Positions 31,175-39,291 of a stretch of 52,875 nucleotides of DNA are shown one piece after another (positions within the stretch are counted from its first letter, which is position 1; every line of letters starts with the position of its first letter). Location of the stretch: NCBI GenBank assembly GCA_041658885.1, contig JBAZZJ010000004.1:1-52875 (forward strand), read 5' to 3'. The notes beneath the pieces were generated by a model that searched no databases, was not told where the DNA came from, and was given only the letters and a program-made list of their open reading frames with translations. Source of the stretch: VMGX01 sp041658885. Lineage in GTDB: Bacteria > Patescibacteriota > Minisyncoccia > Phycocordibacterales > 21-14-all-36-13. A program made the position numbers and the translations under genes.

Positions 31175-31714
31175 TTAGATTTGAGATTTTAGATTGGCAT
31201 ATATATCCTGAACATCCTCGTTTTCTTTTAATTCCTCAATCAGTTTCTCTAATTTTTGTGAATCTTCTTCTGAAATTTCTGTTGGGACTTTCGGTATCCA
31301 ACCGCTATCATCTTTTTCAAAAGCCCATTTCACGGCGTTAACTTGTGCAATGGAAGAATTATTTTTTGACAGAATATGTTTTATTTCAGCGAAAGTCCTG
31401 TTTCTACTATCTGTTAATGTTTCAATTATTACTGCGACACCGCCAGGACCATAAGCTTCATAAGTTATTGATTCAAGATTAGACCCCTCTCCGCCAGCCC
31501 CCTTTTTTATAGCTCTCTCTATATTGTCGCTTGGCATATTTTCCTTTTTTGCTTTTTCTATTGCAGATCTTAATCCGGGCGCGTTCACATCGCCGTTTAC
31601 CTTTCTCGATTCTGTTTGTATGAATTTAACCAACCTTGAAAAAACCTTACTTTTTTGAGAATCAGAAACCTCCTTTTTTCTTTTTATTTTTGACCACTTG
31701 TTATGACCGGACAT
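31175..31714 (-). CDS. YebC/PmpR family protein, short form
   Basis: It begins with the family signature SGHNKWSKIKRKKEVSD and contains NMPSDNIERAIKKG and ITYEAYGPGGVAVIIETLTDSRNRT. YebC proteins were described as transcription regulators and as translation factors for proline-rich stretches. At 179 aa it is about 60 residues shorter than usual: the middle of domain 2/3 after SKNNSSIAQVNAVKWAFEK is replaced by a brief acidic segment. The frame is intact, so this is a reduced family member, not a fragment. Low-complexity words (TTAGATATTAGATTTGAG) overlap its 3' end. Confidence 0.88.
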   Translation of the reverse strand: MSGHNKWSKIKRKKEVSDSQKSKVFSRLVKFIQTESRKVNGDVNAPGLRSAIEKAKKENMPSDNIERAIKKGAGGEGSNLESITYEAYGPGGVAVIIETLTDSRNRTFAEIKHILSKNNSSIAQVNAVKWAFEKDDSGWIPKVPTEISEEDSQKLEKLIEELKENEDVQDIYANLKSQI

Positions 31715-31734
31715 AAATAGTAAAAAATTAATAA

Positions 31735-31838
31735 TGTTTAATTACTAATACATAATGAAAATGTTTAATTTTTGTATTTTGAATTTCATTAGAAATTAGA
31801 AATTTAAAATTAGGAATTAAGAAGTCGCTTTAAAAATT
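31735..31838. repeat. Low-complexity inverted repeat between yebC and ruvB
   Basis: Words TTTAATTACTAATACATAATGAAAA (left) and TTTCATTAGAAATTAGAAATTT (right) are inverted relatives. The same words recur at 2560, 22441, 39173 and 41736. Confidence 0.6.
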
Positions 31839-31839
31839 T

Positions 31840-32874
31840 TTAAAGCAACTTCTTCTGTTCTATTTCTGGAAACTTATACCCAAGATGTTCGTAGGCTAGT
31901 CTTGTGGCAACTCGTCCTCTCGGAGTTCTTTCTATAAATCCCATTTGTATTAAATAAGGCTCATGAACCTCTTCTATTGTTGATTGTTCTTCAATTATTG
32001 AAGCCGAAATTGTATTTAAACCGACAGGGCCACCGTTAAATTTATTAATTATTGTTTCAAGAATTTTTTTATCTTCAGAACCTAGTCCTTTTTCATCTAT
32101 TTCTAACAAAAGCAACGCTTCTTTTACCACACCCTCGTCTAAACCGCATTTTTTTACTTGCGCGTAATCCCTACATCTTTTTAAAAGATAGTTTGCAGTT
32201 CTTGGAGTAAAGCGACTTCTTTTTGCTATCTCTTTTAATCCGTTTCTGTCTATTTCTATGTTAAGAATTTTTGACGACCTTTTCAAAATTGTTTCTATTT
32301 CTTCCTCATTATAAAAAGCTAACCGGAATGTTCCCCCAGAAAAACGCGAACGAAGCGGGGAAGACAGAAGGGCCACTCTTGTTGTTGCCGCAATCAAAGT
32401 AAACGATGGAAGTTCAAGCTGTATTGTTCTAGCGGAAGGACCTTTTCCTATAATAATATCCAAGACTCTAGACTCCATTGCAGGGTAGAGGGTTTCTTCT
32501 ATTATTTTATTTAATCTATGCACCTCGTCAATAAACAAAATATCTCCATCTGAAAGATTTGTTAAAATTGAAGCCAAATCGCCAACTTTTTCAATTGCCG
32601 GTCCGGAAGTAATTTTCATATTGCCGTCTAGTTCTTTTGACACGAGGTGGGCTAGTGTGGTTTTTCCCAAACCCGGCGGACCATAGAAAAGTATATGTTC
32701 CGGAGAATGGCCCCTCTCTTTTGCAGCAGTGAGAAGGATTTTCAGGTTCTTTTTTATAGGGTCTTGTCCTATATATTCGTCCCATTTTGAGGGCCTTAAT
32801 GCTTGGTCTAATGAAATATCACCAAACGGCACCTTTTTTACTTCTTTTTCTTGGATTTTTTTAATACTTGACAT
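31840..32874 (-). CDS. ruvB: Holliday junction DNA helicase RuvB
   Basis: This 344-aa AAA+ motor drives branch migration with RuvA. It contains LRPSKWDEYIGQDPIKKNL, Walker A GPPGLGKTTLAH, Walker B ILFIDEVHRLN, sensor IAATTRVALLSSPLRSRF and the C-terminal winged helix with GFIERTPRGR. Full length. It is the first gene of the leftward ruvB-yebC-ruvC set. Confidence 0.96.
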   Translation of the reverse strand: MSSIKKIQEKEVKKVPFGDISLDQALRPSKWDEYIGQDPIKKNLKILLTAAKERGHSPEHILFYGPPGLGKTTLAHLVSKELDGNMKITSGPAIEKVGDLASILTNLSDGDILFIDEVHRLNKIIEETLYPAMESRVLDIIIGKGPSARTIQLELPSFTLIAATTRVALLSSPLRSRFSGGTFRLAFYNEEEIETILKRSSKILNIEIDRNGLKEIAKRSRFTPRTANYLLKRCRDYAQVKKCGLDEGVVKEALLLLEIDEKGLGSEDKKILETIINKFNGGPVGLNTISASIIEEQSTIEEVHEPYLIQMGFIERTPRGRVATRLAYEHLGYKFPEIEQKKLL

Positions 32875-32920
32875 ATTTTTATTATGTGATAGACTATAAT
32901 ATATCTAATTTTTTGAGATT

Positions 32921-33078
32921 ATTCAGCTCACAAATCTCTAAGTGATAAGTCCATTCGGACTTTAGACACGGTTCGTGGACACTCTGGTTAACTTTCAGTT
33001 TTCTGGGGTTATCCACAGAATTATGTCAGCTTTTGGACGCACGTTTGAAAGTATCACTTAGAGATTTGTTAGCTGAAT
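32921..33078. repeat. 158-bp element with 27-bp inverted ends and an internal DnaA box
   Basis: Ends 32921-32947 and 33052-33078 are inverted with 26 of 27 positions matching (ATTCAGCT, then ACAAATCTCTAAGTGATA). Inside are a hairpin AAGTCC-GGACTT (32947-32962) and a perfect DnaA box TTATCCACA (33009-33017). It lies between pilB and ruvB, both leftward. It is either a MITE-like element or a structured RNA with a long closing stem. The rest of this gap (33079-33266) has low-complexity words AAAATCATAAAAACAC near 33195-33225. Confidence 0.75.
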
Positions 33079-33266
33079 TTTTTTATTTCAATAAAAACTC
33101 TTGTAGACATCTAAAGGCATTATACTTTTTTTAGGAAAGAGTAAAAGTTTATAAAAAGAAAGAAAGATTTTTCGATTATTGTCAAAAACACTCAGAAAAC
33201 CACAAAATCATAAAAACACAAAATCAAACAAGAATATTGTAAATTTAAAGCACATTTTTGTGGCGT

Positions 33267-34946
33267 CTAGAGTTCTATAACTCGCTGTAATTCATTCATG
33301 TCAGTTATTCCCTCTAAAACTTTTATGATCCCATCCTGTCTCATGCTTAATATTCTTTGTTTTGAAAACGCTTTTTCTATCTCTCTTTCGCTTGGATTTG
33401 TTCTTATAATATCTTCAATATTTTCATCTAATATAATTGCTTCAAATATTCCCGACCTTCCTTTGTACCCAGTTTGATTACACTTCTCACATCCAACAGA
33501 AATAAAAACAGATTTGTTATCCCACGAAGGAATCTTTCTTCTTGGGTCTTTTTGTTTTATTTCTTCTAATATTCTTTTTATAGTTTCAGTTGTTTGTTGG
33601 TCTGTCGGAACATTTTTTTTGCAATAAACACAGAGTCTTCTTATAAGCCTTTGTGCCATCGCTAAATTGATTGACGAGCCGAGCATTTGTGGTTTCACTC
33701 CTAAATCAATAAGCCTTGGAAACGTTCCAGACGCTGCATTTGTGTGTAGAGTAGAAAGAACGAGATGCCCCGTGAGAGATGCGTTTATCGCTGTTTCAGC
33801 GGTTTCCTTATCTCTGATCTCTCCAACCATTATCACATCTGGATCTTGTCTCAAAGAGGAAACCAGACCTTTTCCAAAAGTATAACCCTTTTCATTTTCA
33901 ACCTGTGTTTGTGTTATTCCTGGTAAATGGTATTCAATCGGATCTTCTATCGTGATTATTTTTATATCGGTTGTGTATATTTTTTTTAGAAGTGCATACA
34001 AAGTTGTCGTTTTTCCAGAACCAGTAGGGCCGGTATTTAATATCATTCCATTTGGTTTTTTTATTTCTTTTTCAACGGTTTCCATAAGAAGTTCGTCCAT
34101 TCCAAGTTTTTCCAACGGTAGAGCAATTGTTTCCGGATTAAGTATTCTCATGGCGATAGATTCGCCATACTCACTTGGTAATGTGGATGTTCTTATTTCA
34201 ATCTCGTTTTTCTGTACGCGTATACTAAACCTACCGTCCTGTGAATTTTCATTTCTACTTATTTTAAGACCAGACACTAGTTTAATTCTAGACAGGAGTA
34301 GTTTATAAGTTTCTCTATCAAGATCGGCTATGTTTATTAACACACCATCAAGTCTCATTCTTATTTTTATTATATTTTCTTCCGGCTCTATATGAACGTC
34401 AGACGCTTCAAGAATTAAACCCCCAGCAAGAATGACCTCAATTACTTGGGTGACCCTCTTATTTTTTTCTAAGGAAATTATTTTGTGAATTAAATCTCTA
34501 ACCCCATCAATTGTTTTTATTTCCTTTATATATTTTTCAATATCATCATTTGATATATCTAAAACACCAGCTTGGCTAACATGTCCAAATGTTAGTTCCT
34601 TATATCTATCCCAAACTTTTTCCAGACTTTTTCTAGAAACTATAAATAAACTCGGTTTATATCCCTGCTCTTTTAATTGCTCTAACACCAGAGATGTTTT
34701 TTTATTTTCTGGAGACAACAAAGCAACGCTTATATTTTTTCCGGCGATTGAAAAAATAGCCAAGCCACTACCTCTGGCGTCTTCCTCTGGCATTATCATA
34801 AGGGCGTTCGGATTTACTGGTATGCCGAGTAGGTCAAGATAAGGAATTTGGTACTTTTGAGAAAGAATTTGAGCGAGATCTTCTTCTTCAGCCCTTCTTA
34901 TCTCAATCAGTTTTTTTTCTTGTTCTTTTTCATTGAAATTGATCAT
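33267..34946 (-). CDS. pilB: PilB/GspE-type pilus assembly ATPase
   Basis: This 559-aa ATPase powers extension of type IV pili. It has an N-terminal MshEN-like domain (LAQILSQKYQIPYLDL), then the motor with Walker A GPTGSGKTTTLYALLK (around residue 305), the Asp box, Walker B DPDVIMVGEIRDKETAETA, the His box LVLSTLHTNAA, and the zinc-binding cysteines CVYCKK...CEKCNQTGYKGRSGIFE. A pilin gene is at 50723. With comM this points to pilus-based DNA uptake or surface motility. Confidence 0.93.
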   Translation of the reverse strand: MINFNEKEQEKKLIEIRRAEEEDLAQILSQKYQIPYLDLLGIPVNPNALMIMPEEDARGSGLAIFSIAGKNISVALLSPENKKTSLVLEQLKEQGYKPSLFIVSRKSLEKVWDRYKELTFGHVSQAGVLDISNDDIEKYIKEIKTIDGVRDLIHKIISLEKNKRVTQVIEVILAGGLILEASDVHIEPEENIIKIRMRLDGVLINIADLDRETYKLLLSRIKLVSGLKISRNENSQDGRFSIRVQKNEIEIRTSTLPSEYGESIAMRILNPETIALPLEKLGMDELLMETVEKEIKKPNGMILNTGPTGSGKTTTLYALLKKIYTTDIKIITIEDPIEYHLPGITQTQVENEKGYTFGKGLVSSLRQDPDVIMVGEIRDKETAETAINASLTGHLVLSTLHTNAASGTFPRLIDLGVKPQMLGSSINLAMAQRLIRRLCVYCKKNVPTDQQTTETIKRILEEIKQKDPRRKIPSWDNKSVFISVGCEKCNQTGYKGRSGIFEAIILDENIEDIIRTNPSEREIEKAFSKQRILSMRQDGIIKVLEGITDMNELQRVIEL

Positions 34947-34987
34947 GATAGATTTTTAATGAATGAAGCGAATATAAAAATCATCAT

Positions 34988-35035
34988 CCAGCACTTATTT
35001 TATAAAACAATACTTTTTTATAAAATAAGTGCTGG
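34988..35035. repeat. 20-bp perfect palindrome between pilB and tsaE
   Basis: CCAGCACTTATTTTATAAAA (34988-35007) is exactly inverted at 35016-35035 around about 8 bp. It lies within the divergent promoter region. A second hairpin with CCCCGC and GCGGGG follows at 35066-35091. Confidence 0.8.
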
Positions 35036-35186
35036 GTTCACAAAAAACATAGTCGCTCCATTTACCCCGCTTTTTCAAAGAAATGGCGGGGCTTCTTATT
35101 TTTTGGAAAAACACTGAAATACACATCTATATTTTAACACAAAAAGATACTTTCTGTAGATGTTTTGTGGTGATATTATTTTAACA

Positions 35187-35714
35187 ATGGAAATAATTTC
35201 TAAAAGCCTTAAGGAAACAGAAAATTTTGCAAGAGATTTTTTGTGGGACTTAAAAAAGAATAACAAGAAAGCCGTTGTAGTTGGTTTACACGGGAATTTA
35301 GGTTCAGGAAAAACAACGTTTGTTCAGTTTGTTGCTCAAAATCTTGGTATAAAAGAAAACATAACAAGCCCAACTTTTGTTATTGAAAAAATTTACCCTG
35401 TTAAATCCCGCAAAGCGGGAATTTTGTCTTTGTCAAAATTATTTAACAGAGCAAGCAAAATAGAAAAAGAAAATTGGCCTAAAAAATTAATTCACATAGA
35501 TGCTTATAGATTAGAAAAAGGTGAGGAATTAAAAAGTCTTGGATTTGAGGAAATTTTAAATGACCCAAAGAACCTAATTTTAATGGAGTGGCCTGAAAAT
35601 GTTTTTGACATTCTCCCAAAAAATATACTGAAATTAAAATTTGAATTTATTGATGAAAATACAAGAAGCATAAAATCACTAAATCATAAAAACATAAAAT
35701 CACTAAATCACTAA
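35187..35714 (+). CDS. tsaE: tRNA t6A biosynthesis ATPase TsaE, with palindrome-derived insert
   Basis: This 175-aa P-loop protein supports threonylcarbamoyladenosine formation on tRNAs with TsaB and TsaD. Walker A is GNLGSGKTT (36-44), followed by ITSPTFVIEKIYP and the conserved IHIDAYRLEKGEEL and LMEWPE. Between IEKIYP and IHIDAYRL it has about 30 extra residues; relatives have only a few. The insert coincides with a palindromic element (35399-35448). The final residues SIKSLNHKNIKSLNH are translated low-complexity repeat and match the PrgI tail. The ATG at 35187 begins the conserved part. Confidence 0.9.
   Translation: MEIISKSLKETENFARDFLWDLKKNNKKAVVVGLHGNLGSGKTTFVQFVAQNLGIKENITSPTFVIEKIYPVKSRKAGILSLSKLFNRASKIEKENWPKKLIHIDAYRLEKGEELKSLGFEEILNDPKNLILMEWPENVFDILPKNILKLKFEFIDENTRSIKSLNHKNIKSLNH
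35399..35448. repeat. Three-stem palindromic element inside tsaE
   Basis: Outer arms TGTTAAAT and ATTTAACA enclose the hairpins CCCGC-GCGGG and ATTTTG-CAAAAT. This has the same outer-stem-plus-two-hairpins design as the element before dnaA. The reading frame is kept. Confidence 0.8.
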
Positions 35715-35733
35715 ATCACTAAATCACTAAAAC
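35668..35733. repeat. Tandem low-complexity repeat at the tsaE end
   Basis: ATAAAATCACTAAATCAT words are followed by at least four copies of an 8-bp unit, ACTAAATC. It forms the last codons of tsaE and the leader of the next gene. The same words occur at 13165-13190, 13822-13852, 21170-21200, 33195-33225 and 44819-44850. Confidence 0.75.
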
Positions 35734-35746
35734 AGAAAATAAAAAA

Positions 35747-35774
35747 TTGACTTTTTAACAAAGTATGATATTAT
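35747..35774 (+). promoter_or_regulatory. Sigma-70 promoter for the 262-aa gene
   Basis: TTGACT (35747-35752), 16 bp, TATTAT (35769-35774), about 70 nt before the start codon. Confidence 0.65.
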
Positions 35775-35846
35775 TAAAAACAGAGAATTTGTGTTAATTC
35801 AAGTTCTTTTAAATAACAATTTAAAAATAAAAGAAAGAGGCATCCG

Positions 35847-36635
35847 ATGTCAAAAGAAAACATCGCAACCCAAAGTGCAAGCAGTGTTTTAGGAACAACT
35901 GCCAAGCTTTTTCGATTAATGGAAAAAGAAGGCATTTTTCTAAAAGACTTTCAGCAGGTTATTGATAATAAATCTGCTAGACAAAATTTAAGCAATTTTA
36001 TTAAAAATAATTGTCTGAATTTTATAACAAAAACTAGATTGGTCATCCTCACCCAACTCCCACTTCTTGAACAATATTATCAGGAAGTATATGGAATCAC
36101 GCTGGACCTTTCGAAAATCGTATTTCCAGAACGTCTGGATTTCCCAGCAATTATGGTTGACGACCTCTCTCAAAATGAGGACGAAATCATGGATTGCATA
36201 CAGAAATTCTTTAACAAACCAGAAACACCGGTAAATCTATACAAGTACAAAAATCCGGTTTCTGAAAACATTGACAGAGAATCTGAAAAACTGCAACTTC
36301 GTAAAACCCAATCCGGTTTAGTCGTCTTTGCTCACACAGGACAAGACGAACCAGACGACAAACACAGAAGGAAATCATATGACATGGCAGTTGCAGAGAA
36401 CCTAACATTCGCAAAGTATCGCGAATACTTGAGAATGACTGGTTTCCACAAATACACAAAAGGTTATTTCATGGACAAAGTCGGATGGACACGAACTTCA
36501 TCTTTATGGATCGGCGGTTATCTCGTGTTCGGCTCTTGGTTTGGTGGCAGTGCGGAGCTGTATGCTGTTGCTGGTGGTGGGGGTGTTGTTGACAGCACGA
36601 GTCCGGATGATGGTCCTCGTCAGCTATTTCTTTAA
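35847..36635 (+). CDS. Hypothetical protein, well-expressed type
   Basis: This 262-aa soluble protein does not match a family I know. The first half is helical (AKLFRLMEKEGIFLKDFQQVIDNKSARQNL). The second half has KYREYLRMTGFHKYTKGYFMDKVGWTRTSSLW and ends in a glycine-rich, small-residue segment. It has its own sigma-70 promoter, a Shine-Dalgarno (AGAGG at 35836-35840, 6 nt from the ATG) and its own terminator (36669-36700). These signals are unlike neighbouring genes and like those at 30405, 41142, 51537 and 51937. Its codon choice also looks richer in C-ending codons, which would fit high expression or transfer. Confidence 0.7.
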   Translation: MSKENIATQSASSVLGTTAKLFRLMEKEGIFLKDFQQVIDNKSARQNLSNFIKNNCLNFITKTRLVILTQLPLLEQYYQEVYGITLDLSKIVFPERLDFPAIMVDDLSQNEDEIMDCIQKFFNKPETPVNLYKYKNPVSENIDRESEKLQLRKTQSGLVVFAHTGQDEPDDKHRRKSYDMAVAENLTFAKYREYLRMTGFHKYTKGYFMDKVGWTRTSSLWIGGYLVFGSWFGGSAELYAVAGGGGVVDSTSPDDGPRQLFL

Positions 36636-36668
36636 TTTTTTACCTTAATCCTTTTTCCTTTTTCTCTT

Positions 36669-36700
36669 GACCTGCAAAGTTTACTTTGCAGGTCGTTTTT
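36669..36700 (+). terminator. Terminator after the 262-aa gene
   Basis: GACCTGCAAAG and CTTTGCAGGTC form a perfect 11-bp stem with a 4-nt loop followed by GTTTTT. Confidence 0.85.
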
Positions 36701-36769
36701 ATACCCAAATTGAAGTCAGATTTCAATGAGCAGATCCGTGGTTTTTTTGATACAATTTTGAAACACAGA

Positions 36770-39163
36770 ATGTCTAAAAATAATAAGAAAAGAATAGTTT
36801 TACTTGATTCACACGCTATTTTGCATCGCGCATATCATGCCTTGCCCGAATTCACATCAACGAAAGGAGAACCAACGGGAGCTTTATATGGGTTGTCTAT
36901 GATGCTTTTAAAAATAATAAATGAGCTCAAACCAGATTACATAATTGCTTGTTATGATTTTCCAACGCCTACACACAGACACGATGTTTATGAAGGATAT
37001 AAAGCACACAGACCCAAGACAGACGAAGATTTAATTAAACAAATAAAAAGGTCAAAAAGTATTTTTGAAGCTTTTGATATTCCTATTTATGAAAAAGAAG
37101 GATTTGAAGCGGACGATCTTCTTGGAACAATTGCTGATAAATTAAAAAACGAAAGAGACAATGAAATAATAATTGCTTCAGGCGATATGGACACTCTTCA
37201 ACTTGTTGACGGGGAAGATGTTCGTGTTTATACACTAAAGAAGGGAATAAAAGATACAATTATTTATAATGAGAAAAAAGTTTTTGAAAGATTTGGGTTT
37301 GGACCAAAGTTATTGCCGGACTACAAAGGACTTCGTGGAGATCCGTCGGATAATATTATTGGAATAAAAGGAATTGGAGATAAAACAGCTTCAGTTTTGA
37401 TTCAAAAATTTGGAACAATTGAAAATATTTATAAAAAGTTAAATAAAAACAAAGAAGAATTTGAAAAAGCCGGAATAACAAAAAGAATAATAGAACTTTT
37501 GAAAAAAGGAAAAGAAGAAGCAATTTTCTCAAAAATATTGGCAACAATAAGAATAGACGCAATAAAAAAATTTGATTTACCAGAAAAGGATGTTTCCGAA
37601 TCTATAGATTTAACTAAAATAAAAAAACTTTTTGACGAACTTGGTTTTAGAAGTCTCTGGCAAAGGATTTTGGAGATATTTAAGAACAAAACCCCGTTAG
37701 AAACGACGGGCGTGGTACACCCCGTTTCTAACGGGGCAAGCCTACAAAACATTTCTGAAAAGGAAATAAAAGAAGTCGGGCTGGCGGTTTGGCTTATTGA
37801 TTCAACCAAAACAAACCTTAAACTAGATGAAATTTTAAATTTTGCGGGTACGACCTCTTTTGAAAAAACAAAAAAAATAATTTTTGAGAGATTAAAAAAA
37901 GAAGGATTTGAAAAAATATATAAAGAAATTGAACTCCCACTCGTCCTGATAGTAAAAGAGATGAAAGAAAGAGGAATTCAAATCAACACGGAACTTTTAA
38001 AAAGCTTATCAAAAAAAATACACATAGACTTAGATAAGATTGAAAAGGAGATATGGAAAATGGCTGGAATGGAATTCAATATAAGCTCACCAAAACAATT
38101 AGGTGAAGTTTTGTTTGATAAAATGAAAATCAAAACAAAGGGAATCAAGAAAACTGCGACAGGAAATTATTCAACAAAGGAATCCGAACTAGAAAAAATG
38201 CGTGATACACACGAAATTATTGATAAATTATTAAAACACAGAGAACTACAAAAACTTTTGACGACGTACATAGATAATATTCCTAAAATGGTTGATTCGG
38301 ACGGAAGATTACACGCTAGTTTTATACAAACAGGAACAACAACCGGAAGAATGTCGTCAAACGACCCAAATTTACAAAATATTCCAATTAGAACTGAACT
38401 AGGAAATGAAGTAAGAAAAATATTTGTATCAAAAAAAGGATTTAAATTAGTTTCTTTTGATTACTCGCAAATTGAATTAAGGGTAGTGGCTCTTTTGTCT
38501 GGCGATAAAAATCTCACAGATGTTTTTAAAAAGGGCGGGGACGTTCATTCCGCAGTCGCTTCTAAAATATTTCGTGTTTCCGAAGAAAAAATTACTAGTG
38601 AAATGAGAAGAGAGGCAAAAATTATAAATTTTGGAGTTTTGTATGGAATGGGTGTAAATTCTCTGAAGAAAAATTTAGGAACTAGTAGAGAAGAGGCAAA
38701 CAATTTTTACGATAATTATTTTAAAACGTTTTCTGGAGTTGCAAGTTATTTGGAGCAGATAAAAATAATGGCATCAAAAAGAGGCTACACAGAGACATAT
38801 TTTGGTAGAAAAAGATATTATGAGGGAATAAATTCAAAACTTCCGTATATAAGGGCCGCGGTTGAAAGAACCGCAATAAATGCTCCAATACAGGGAACCG
38901 CTGCAGACATTATAAAAATAGCTATGGGAAGGACAGAAAAATTTTTGAAAGAAAAAGAACTTGAAAATGATTGTAATCTTTTACTTCAGGTTCATGATGA
39001 GTTGGTTTACGAAATAAAAAATGATTTGGTAGAAAAAATTTATCCAGAAATAGAAACAATAATGGAGAACATTTTAGACAGCAAAGAAACAAACGGAATA
39101 AAATTTTTGGTGGACGTTTCAATTGGTGACAATTGGGGGGAGATGAAGAGAATTACGGAGTAA
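36770..39163 (+). CDS. polA: DNA polymerase I, proofreading domain reduced
   Basis: The 797-aa protein has an N-terminal 5' nuclease (IVLLDSHAILHRAYHALP, GEPTGALYGL, SGDMDTLQLV, GDPSDNIIGIKGIGDKTA). The C-terminal polymerase has motif A DYSQIELRV, motif B RREAKIINFGVLYGMG and motif C VHDEL. Only about 75 residues separate the two, so the 3'-5' exonuclease domain is essentially absent. A 45-bp palindrome (37692-37736) sits in frame at the junction and encodes TTGVVHPVSNGA, about residue 308-322. The ATG at 36770 begins the conserved part; an upstream start would read through the terminator. Confidence 0.94.
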   Translation: MSKNNKKRIVLLDSHAILHRAYHALPEFTSTKGEPTGALYGLSMMLLKIINELKPDYIIACYDFPTPTHRHDVYEGYKAHRPKTDEDLIKQIKRSKSIFEAFDIPIYEKEGFEADDLLGTIADKLKNERDNEIIIASGDMDTLQLVDGEDVRVYTLKKGIKDTIIYNEKKVFERFGFGPKLLPDYKGLRGDPSDNIIGIKGIGDKTASVLIQKFGTIENIYKKLNKNKEEFEKAGITKRIIELLKKGKEEAIFSKILATIRIDAIKKFDLPEKDVSESIDLTKIKKLFDELGFRSLWQRILEIFKNKTPLETTGVVHPVSNGASLQNISEKEIKEVGLAVWLIDSTKTNLKLDEILNFAGTTSFEKTKKIIFERLKKEGFEKIYKEIELPLVLIVKEMKERGIQINTELLKSLSKKIHIDLDKIEKEIWKMAGMEFNISSPKQLGEVLFDKMKIKTKGIKKTATGNYSTKESELEKMRDTHEIIDKLLKHRELQKLLTTYIDNIPKMVDSDGRLHASFIQTGTTTGRMSSNDPNLQNIPIRTELGNEVRKIFVSKKGFKLVSFDYSQIELRVVALLSGDKNLTDVFKKGGDVHSAVASKIFRVSEEKITSEMRREAKIINFGVLYGMGVNSLKKNLGTSREEANNFYDNYFKTFSGVASYLEQIKIMASKRGYTETYFGRKRYYEGINSKLPYIRAAVERTAINAPIQGTAADIIKIAMGRTEKFLKEKELENDCNLLLQVHDELVYEIKNDLVEKIYPEIETIMENILDSKETNGIKFLVDVSIGDNWGEMKRITE
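37692..37736. repeat. Palindromic element in frame inside polA
   Basis: CCCCGTTAGAAACG (37692-37705) is exactly inverted at 37723-37736, with an inner GTG-GTA-CAC hairpin. Its length, 45 bp, is a multiple of three. It falls in the linker after the 5' nuclease domain. Confidence 0.9.
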
Positions 39164-39167
39164 TTCT

Positions 39168-39265
39168 CGAATGTTTAATATCTAATTACTAATATATAAT
39201 GAAATGTTTAAAAATTTGAAAGGTTTCATTTCATTAGAAATTTGAAATTAGTAATTTGAAGTTTA
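39168..39265. repeat. Low-complexity inverted repeat between polA and holA
   Basis: TTTAATATCTAATTACTAATATATAATGAAATG and, inverted, TTTCATTAGAAATTTGAAATTAGTAATTTGAA surround a short centre. These are the same words as at 31735 and 41736. Confidence 0.65.
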
Positions 39266-39291
39266 TAAAATTTTGAAGAAATTTTATTGCT

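Noticed and set aside
35668..35733. Possible CRISPR-like or tandem array
   Set aside because: The units are 8 bp, AT-only, with no spacers. It is a low-complexity repeat of the type found in other gaps.
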